Positions 60,983 through 64,000 of a DNA stretch of 64,000 nucleotides are shown here, piece after piece (the stretch's first letter is position 1; each line of letters starts with the position of its first letter). This DNA is from CAYYFX01 sp964571855. Its GTDB lineage: Bacteria > ARS69. A program made the position numbers and the translations under genes. The notes under the pieces are model-generated. The model was not told the DNA's origin. It saw only the letters and a program-made list of their open reading frames with translations, and did no database searches. Location: the NCBI GenBank assembly GCA_964571855.1, contig CAZNDO010000004.1, forward strand, positions 133,482-197,481, in the 5' to 3' direction.

Positions 60983-61807
60983 CTACTTCCTCCTCTTCAC
61001 GATCAGCGCGTCGGAGGCCTTCTTCGCGCGCCGGGTCTTGTAGCCCTTCGACGGCTGGCCCCAGGGCGAGCACGGGTGCCGCCCGCCGGAGGACTTGCCC
61101 TCGCCGCCGCCCATGGGGTGGTCGATGGGGTTCATGGCCACGCCGCGCACGAACGGCCGCCACCCGAGCCAGCGGTTCCGGCCCGCCTTGCCGATGGAGA
61201 TGTTCTGCGCCTCCTCGTTGCCCACCTGGCCGACCGTGGCGTAGCACGCGGCCGGGACCTTGCGCACCTCGCCGGAGGGGAGACGCAGCAGGATGAGGCT
61301 GCCTTCCTTGGCCATGACCTGCGCGAAGGTGCCCGCGCCGCGGGCGATCTTCGCGCCCTGCCCGGGCCGCATCTCGATGGCGTGCACCACCGTGCCCAGC
61401 TGCACCTTGGACAGGGGCAGCGCGTTCCCGGTGCGCAGCTCCGCGTCCGGCCCGGACACGACGGTGTCGCCCACGTTCAGGCCGAGCGGGGCGATGATGT
61501 AGCGCTTCTCCCCGTCCGCGTAGCCGAGCAGCGCGATGCGCGCGTTCCGGTTCGGGTCGTACTCCACCGTGAGCACGCGCGCGGGGATGCCGTGCTTGTC
61601 TCGGCGGAAGTCGATCCGCCGGTACATGCGCTTGTGGCCGCCGCCGCGGTGCCGCGCCGTCACGTGCCCGTGGTGGTTCCGCCCGCCCTTCTTGCGCAGC
61701 GGCTCCAGCAGGGACTTCTCCGGCGTGGAGGCGGTGATTTCCGCGAAGTCCGACGTCGTGTAGTACCGCCGCGCGGCGGTATACGGCTTGTGCTTCTTGA
61801 GCGCCAT
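60983..61807 (-). CDS. rplB: 50S ribosomal protein L2
   Basis: A 274-aa protein near the peptidyl transferase centre: HVTARHRGGGHKRMYRRIDF, and AMNPIDHPMGGGEGKSSGGR with the essential histidine. The ATG at 61807 follows CGAGG; a frame extension up to 61909 is not L2-like. Preceded by an unusual 229-nt gap after rplW. Confidence 0.97.
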   Translation of the reverse strand: MALKKHKPYTAARRYYTTSDFAEITASTPEKSLLEPLRKKGGRNHHGHVTARHRGGGHKRMYRRIDFRRDKHGIPARVLTVEYDPNRNARIALLGYADGEKRYIIAPLGLNVGDTVVSGPDAELRTGNALPLSKVQLGTVVHAIEMRPGQGAKIARGAGTFAQVMAKEGSLILLRLPSGEVRKVPAACYATVGQVGNEEAQNISIGKAGRNRWLGWRPFVRGVAMNPIDHPMGGGEGKSSGGRHPCSPWGQPSKGYKTRRAKKASDALIVKRRK

Positions 61808-61859
61808 TACCCCAATCCTCGTGTCCGCTTCGGGCCACGCCTGCATCCATCGGCCAACG

Positions 61860-61897
61860 GGTTCGGAAGTCCCGAGTTCTCGGGCGCTTTCGGAACC
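61860..61897. other. Imperfect stem-loop inside the rplW-rplB spacer
   Basis: GGTTCGGAAG and CTTTCGGAACC arms enclose a perfect inner hairpin, CCCGA-GTTC-TCGGG. It lies in the 229-nt region (61808-62036) that separates two genes normally packed tightly. Possible processing or autoregulatory RNA element; nothing else recognisable is in the spacer. Confidence 0.35.
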
Positions 61898-62036
61898 GTT
61901 CCGGGTCACTCCCCCCGGGTCGGGGGTGATACCCGTCGCGGCACGGACACTGCCACGGATGCGGCGGCTGTCTTTCGTCGTGCGACCTTCGTCCTGCGAC
62001 CTGCTCCCCGGCGCGGTGCCGGCTCCCCCGAGCGGA

Positions 62037-62324
62037 CTACATCTGCTCGTAGAGGTCGATCACCTGACCCTCCCGGAGTGTCACCAGGGCCTTCTTCCAG
62101 TCCGCGCGCTTGCCCTCGTGGGCGCCCATGCGCCGGTTCTTCCCGGCCACGGTCATCGTGCGGACGTTCTCCACCTTCACCTCGAAGCGGCTCTCCACCG
62201 CCTCCTTGATCTGCAGCTTGTTCGCCTCGCGGGCCACCTCGAAGGCGTACTCGCGCCGCACCTCGCGCGCGATCGTGGCCTTCTCCGTGAGCAGCGGCCG
62301 CTTCAGCACCGAACGGTGATCCAT
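62037..62324 (-). CDS. rplW: 50S ribosomal protein L23
   Basis: A 95-aa protein at the tunnel exit, contacting SRP and trigger factor: VLKRPLLTEKATIA, YAFEVAREANKLQIKEAVES, VRTMTVAGKNRR. Starts at TGATG overlapping the rplD stop. Confidence 0.97.
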   Translation of the reverse strand: MDHRSVLKRPLLTEKATIAREVRREYAFEVAREANKLQIKEAVESRFEVKVENVRTMTVAGKNRRMGAHEGKRADWKKALVTLREGQVIDLYEQM

Positions 62325-62950
62325 CAGCCCAGCACCTCCGCCAGGTCGGCCAGCGCGTCCTTCGTGATCAGGACGCGATCCGCCGCCACGACGGTGTAGG
62401 TGTTCACGTCCCGCGCGGGCATCGCGATCACGTTCGGGATGTTCCGCGTGGAGAGCGCGATCTCGTCGGTGAGGTCCTTCACGAGGATCAGCACCTTGTC
62501 CGCCGCCAGCTCCATGCGGTTCAGCATGTCCTGCACCGGCTTGGTCTTGATCTCCTTCAGGTCGAAGGAGTCCAGCACGATCACGCGGTCCGCCTTCGCG
62601 CGGTCCGACAGCGCGGAGCGCAGGGCCGCCCGGCGCGCCTTCTTCGGCAGCCGGTAGCGGTGGTCCCGCGGCTTCGGACCGTGGATGATGCCGCCGCCGA
62701 CCCAGAGCGGGCTCCGCCACGTGCCGGCGCGCGCACGGCCGGTGCCCTTCTGGCGCCACGGCTTGGAGTTCGACCGCGCGATCTCCGCGCGCGTCTTCGT
62801 CCGCACCGTGCCGAGGCGCTGGTTCGCCTGGAAGTTCACGACCGCCTCCCACACGAGGTGGGCGTTCGGCTCGATCCCGAACAGGCCGTCCGGCAGGTCC
62901 ACGGAGCCGGTCTTGTCGCCGCCGGCATTGTAGGTCACAGCCTTCGCCAT
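62324..62950 (-). CDS. rplD: 50S ribosomal protein L4
   Basis: A 208-aa protein: RLGTVRTKTRAEIARSNSKPWRQKGTGRARAGT and GPKPRDHRYRLPKKARR. The extended loop lines the exit tunnel. L4 represses the S10 operon in E. coli. Confidence 0.97.
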   Translation of the reverse strand: MAKAVTYNAGGDKTGSVDLPDGLFGIEPNAHLVWEAVVNFQANQRLGTVRTKTRAEIARSNSKPWRQKGTGRARAGTWRSPLWVGGGIIHGPKPRDHRYRLPKKARRAALRSALSDRAKADRVIVLDSFDLKEIKTKPVQDMLNRMELAADKVLILVKDLTDEIALSTRNIPNVIAMPARDVNTYTVVAADRVLITKDALADLAEVLG

Positions 62951-62960
62951 CTCGATGCTC

Positions 62961-63620
62961 CTAGGCCGCCTTGTGCCGCGGCACGCGGACGCCCTTCTTC
63001 GTCTTCGTGATCCAGACCTCGCCGTTCACGGGACCGGGCACCGCGCCCCGCACCAGCAGGTACCGGTTCTCGCCGTCCACGCGCACCAGCTCCAGGTTCC
63101 GCAGGGTGACGCGATCCGTGCCCATCTGCCCCGCCATCCGCTTGCCGCGGAAGACGCGCGACGGGTCCGCGCACTGCCCGATGGAGCCCGGCTCCCGCTT
63201 GCTCATGCCGCCGTGGCTCATGTCGCCGCGGGCGAAGCCGTGCCGCTTGATGGTCCCGGCGAAGCCGCGCCCCTTCGAGGTGCCGCGCACGTCCACCCGC
63301 TCGCCCGCGGTGAAGATCTCCTCCACCTTGATCTCCTGCCCGGGCGCGAAGCCCTCGACGGAGGGCACGCGGAACTCCGAGAGCCGGCGCATGGCGCCGA
63401 GCCCCGCCTTCTTCAGATGGCCCAGCCGCGGCTTCGTGCACCGCCGCTCCTTCGTGGGGAAGCAGGCCACCTGCACCGCCGCGTAGCCGTCCTTCTCCGG
63501 CGTGCGGACCTGCGACACCCGCACGGGTTCGGCCTCGATGATCGTGACGGGGACGACGCGACCGTCCTCCGCGAAGACCTGCGTCATGCCCTTCTTCCGC
63601 CCGAGGAATCCCTGGATCAT
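62961..63620 (-). CDS. rplC: 50S ribosomal protein L3
   Basis: A 219-aa protein: GFLGRKKGMTQVFAEDGRV, GRGFAGTIKRHGF, GSIGQCADPSRVFRGKRMAGQMG. Early assembly protein near the peptidyl transferase centre. Confidence 0.97.
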   Translation of the reverse strand: MIQGFLGRKKGMTQVFAEDGRVVPVTIIEAEPVRVSQVRTPEKDGYAAVQVACFPTKERRCTKPRLGHLKKAGLGAMRRLSEFRVPSVEGFAPGQEIKVEEIFTAGERVDVRGTSKGRGFAGTIKRHGFARGDMSHGGMSKREPGSIGQCADPSRVFRGKRMAGQMGTDRVTLRNLELVRVDGENRYLLVRGAVPGPVNGEVWITKTKKGVRVPRHKAA

Positions 63621-63624
63621 GGCG

Positions 63625-63936
63625 TCAGACCTTGATCTCGATGTCGACGCCCGCCGGCAGGTCCAGGCGCTGGAGCGCGTCCACCGTCTGCGGGGTCGAG
63701 TTGTGGATGTCGATCAGGCGCTTGTGCACCCGCCGCTCGAACTGCTCGCGCGACTTCTTGTCCACGTGCGGCGAGCGGTTCACCGTGTAGATCGTCTTCT
63801 TCGTGGGAAGCGGCACGGGGCCCGCGATCCGCGCCCCGGTCCGCTCCGCCGTGCGGACGATCTCCGCCGCGGAACGGTCCAGGATGACGTGATCGTAGGC
63901 GCGAAGCCGGATCCGGATCTTGGGCGTGCCGACCAT
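63625..63936 (-). CDS. rpsJ: 30S ribosomal protein S10
   Basis: A 103-aa protein: KIRIRLRAYDHVILDRSAA and TKKTIYTVNRSPHVDKKSREQFE. First gene of the S10 operon segment here, 10 nt after tuf. Confidence 0.97.
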   Translation of the reverse strand: MVGTPKIRIRLRAYDHVILDRSAAEIVRTAERTGARIAGPVPLPTKKTIYTVNRSPHVDKKSREQFERRVHKRLIDIHNSTPQTVDALQRLDLPAGVDIEIKV

Positions 63937-63946
63937 GCTTCCTCCG

Positions 63947-64000
63947 CTACTCCACGATCTCGGTGACGACGCCGGCGCCGACCGTGCGGCCGCCCTCGCG
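63947..64000 (-). CDS. tuf: Elongation factor Tu, C-terminal fragment
   Basis: The last 17 codons read REGGRTVGAGVVTEIVE then TAG, the invariant EF-Tu C-terminus. The rest lies beyond the right edge. The tuf-rpsJ junction is the normal str-S10 link. Confidence 0.93.
   Translation of the reverse strand, partial: REGGRTVGAGVVTEIVE

Noticed and set aside
61808..61909. N-terminally extended rplB
   Set aside because: The extra 34 residues do not resemble L2, and the ATG at 61807 has a ribosome-binding site and the exact family start.

Overview
The window is 64 kb of very GC-rich (about 70% by eye), gene-dense bacterial chromosome. The cell envelope looks Gram-negative: two lipoprotein signals, a TonB-type C-terminal domain, a type IV pilin-like protein and a periplasmic Do-type protease. 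The secreted deacetylase ends in an FlgD-like/T9SS-type beta domain (NPFR...VRIFD..GR...WDGR...VPAGVYWYR). That tail is frequent in the FCB superphylum and in Candidatus Eisenbacteria-like lineages, so I suggest an uncultured member of that neighbourhood, as inference only. No mobile elements, CRISPR arrays or rRNA genes were seen; one tRNA (Asn) is present.

Layout. (1) 0-3.1 kb, plus strand: KtrB/TrkH and KtrA potassium uptake, then a short membrane protein ending just after a HAMP domain. (2) 3.1-21 kb: accessory and envelope genes on both strands. These are a pilin-like gene with a sigma-54-type promoter, a cupin/JmjC-like protein paired with an SGNH protein, a TMTC-like glycosyltransferase with TPRs, a divergent membrane pyrophosphatase, a TonB-domain protein, a DMT exporter, a polysaccharide deacetylase, a trypsin-PDZ protease lipoprotein, an integral membrane protein, an octaheme cytochrome c with TPRs, and a beta-CASP RNase. 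(3) 20.5-32.8 kb, minus strand: one uninterrupted haem cluster, hemH-hemA-hemC-hemD-hemB-hemL-sensor kinase-response regulator-hemE/hemN fusion-hemY. It encodes the whole route from glutamyl-tRNA to protohaem, with a two-component system built in. Seven of the nine junctions overlap by 1-4 nt. (4) 33-42.4 kb, plus strand: efp, an alpha-oxoamine synthase next to an acetoacetate-decarboxylase-like gene, a mitochondrial-type citrate synthase, small enzymes, and an O-acetylation module (MBOAT, SGNH, SDR). (5) 42.4-47.8 kb, minus strand: dCMP deaminase, DoxX, two near-identical cold-shock proteins flanking a delta-9 desaturase, tRNA-Asn, and a hybrid histidine kinase. (6) 48-64 kb, minus strand: the fused S10-spc-alpha ribosomal superoperon from the end of tuf to rplQ, closed by a clear intrinsic terminator.

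The most distinctive system is the haem cluster. The two consecutive enzymes uroporphyrinogen decarboxylase (HemE) and oxygen-independent coproporphyrinogen oxidase (HemN) are one 820-residue polypeptide. A dedicated sensor kinase and regulator are translationally coupled between hemL and that fusion. The cluster appears to be driven by a TTGACA-N17-TACCTT promoter whose spacer carries a 6-bp inverted repeat.

Function calls rest on motifs and family knowledge; no database search was run. Promoter and terminator calls are by eye.
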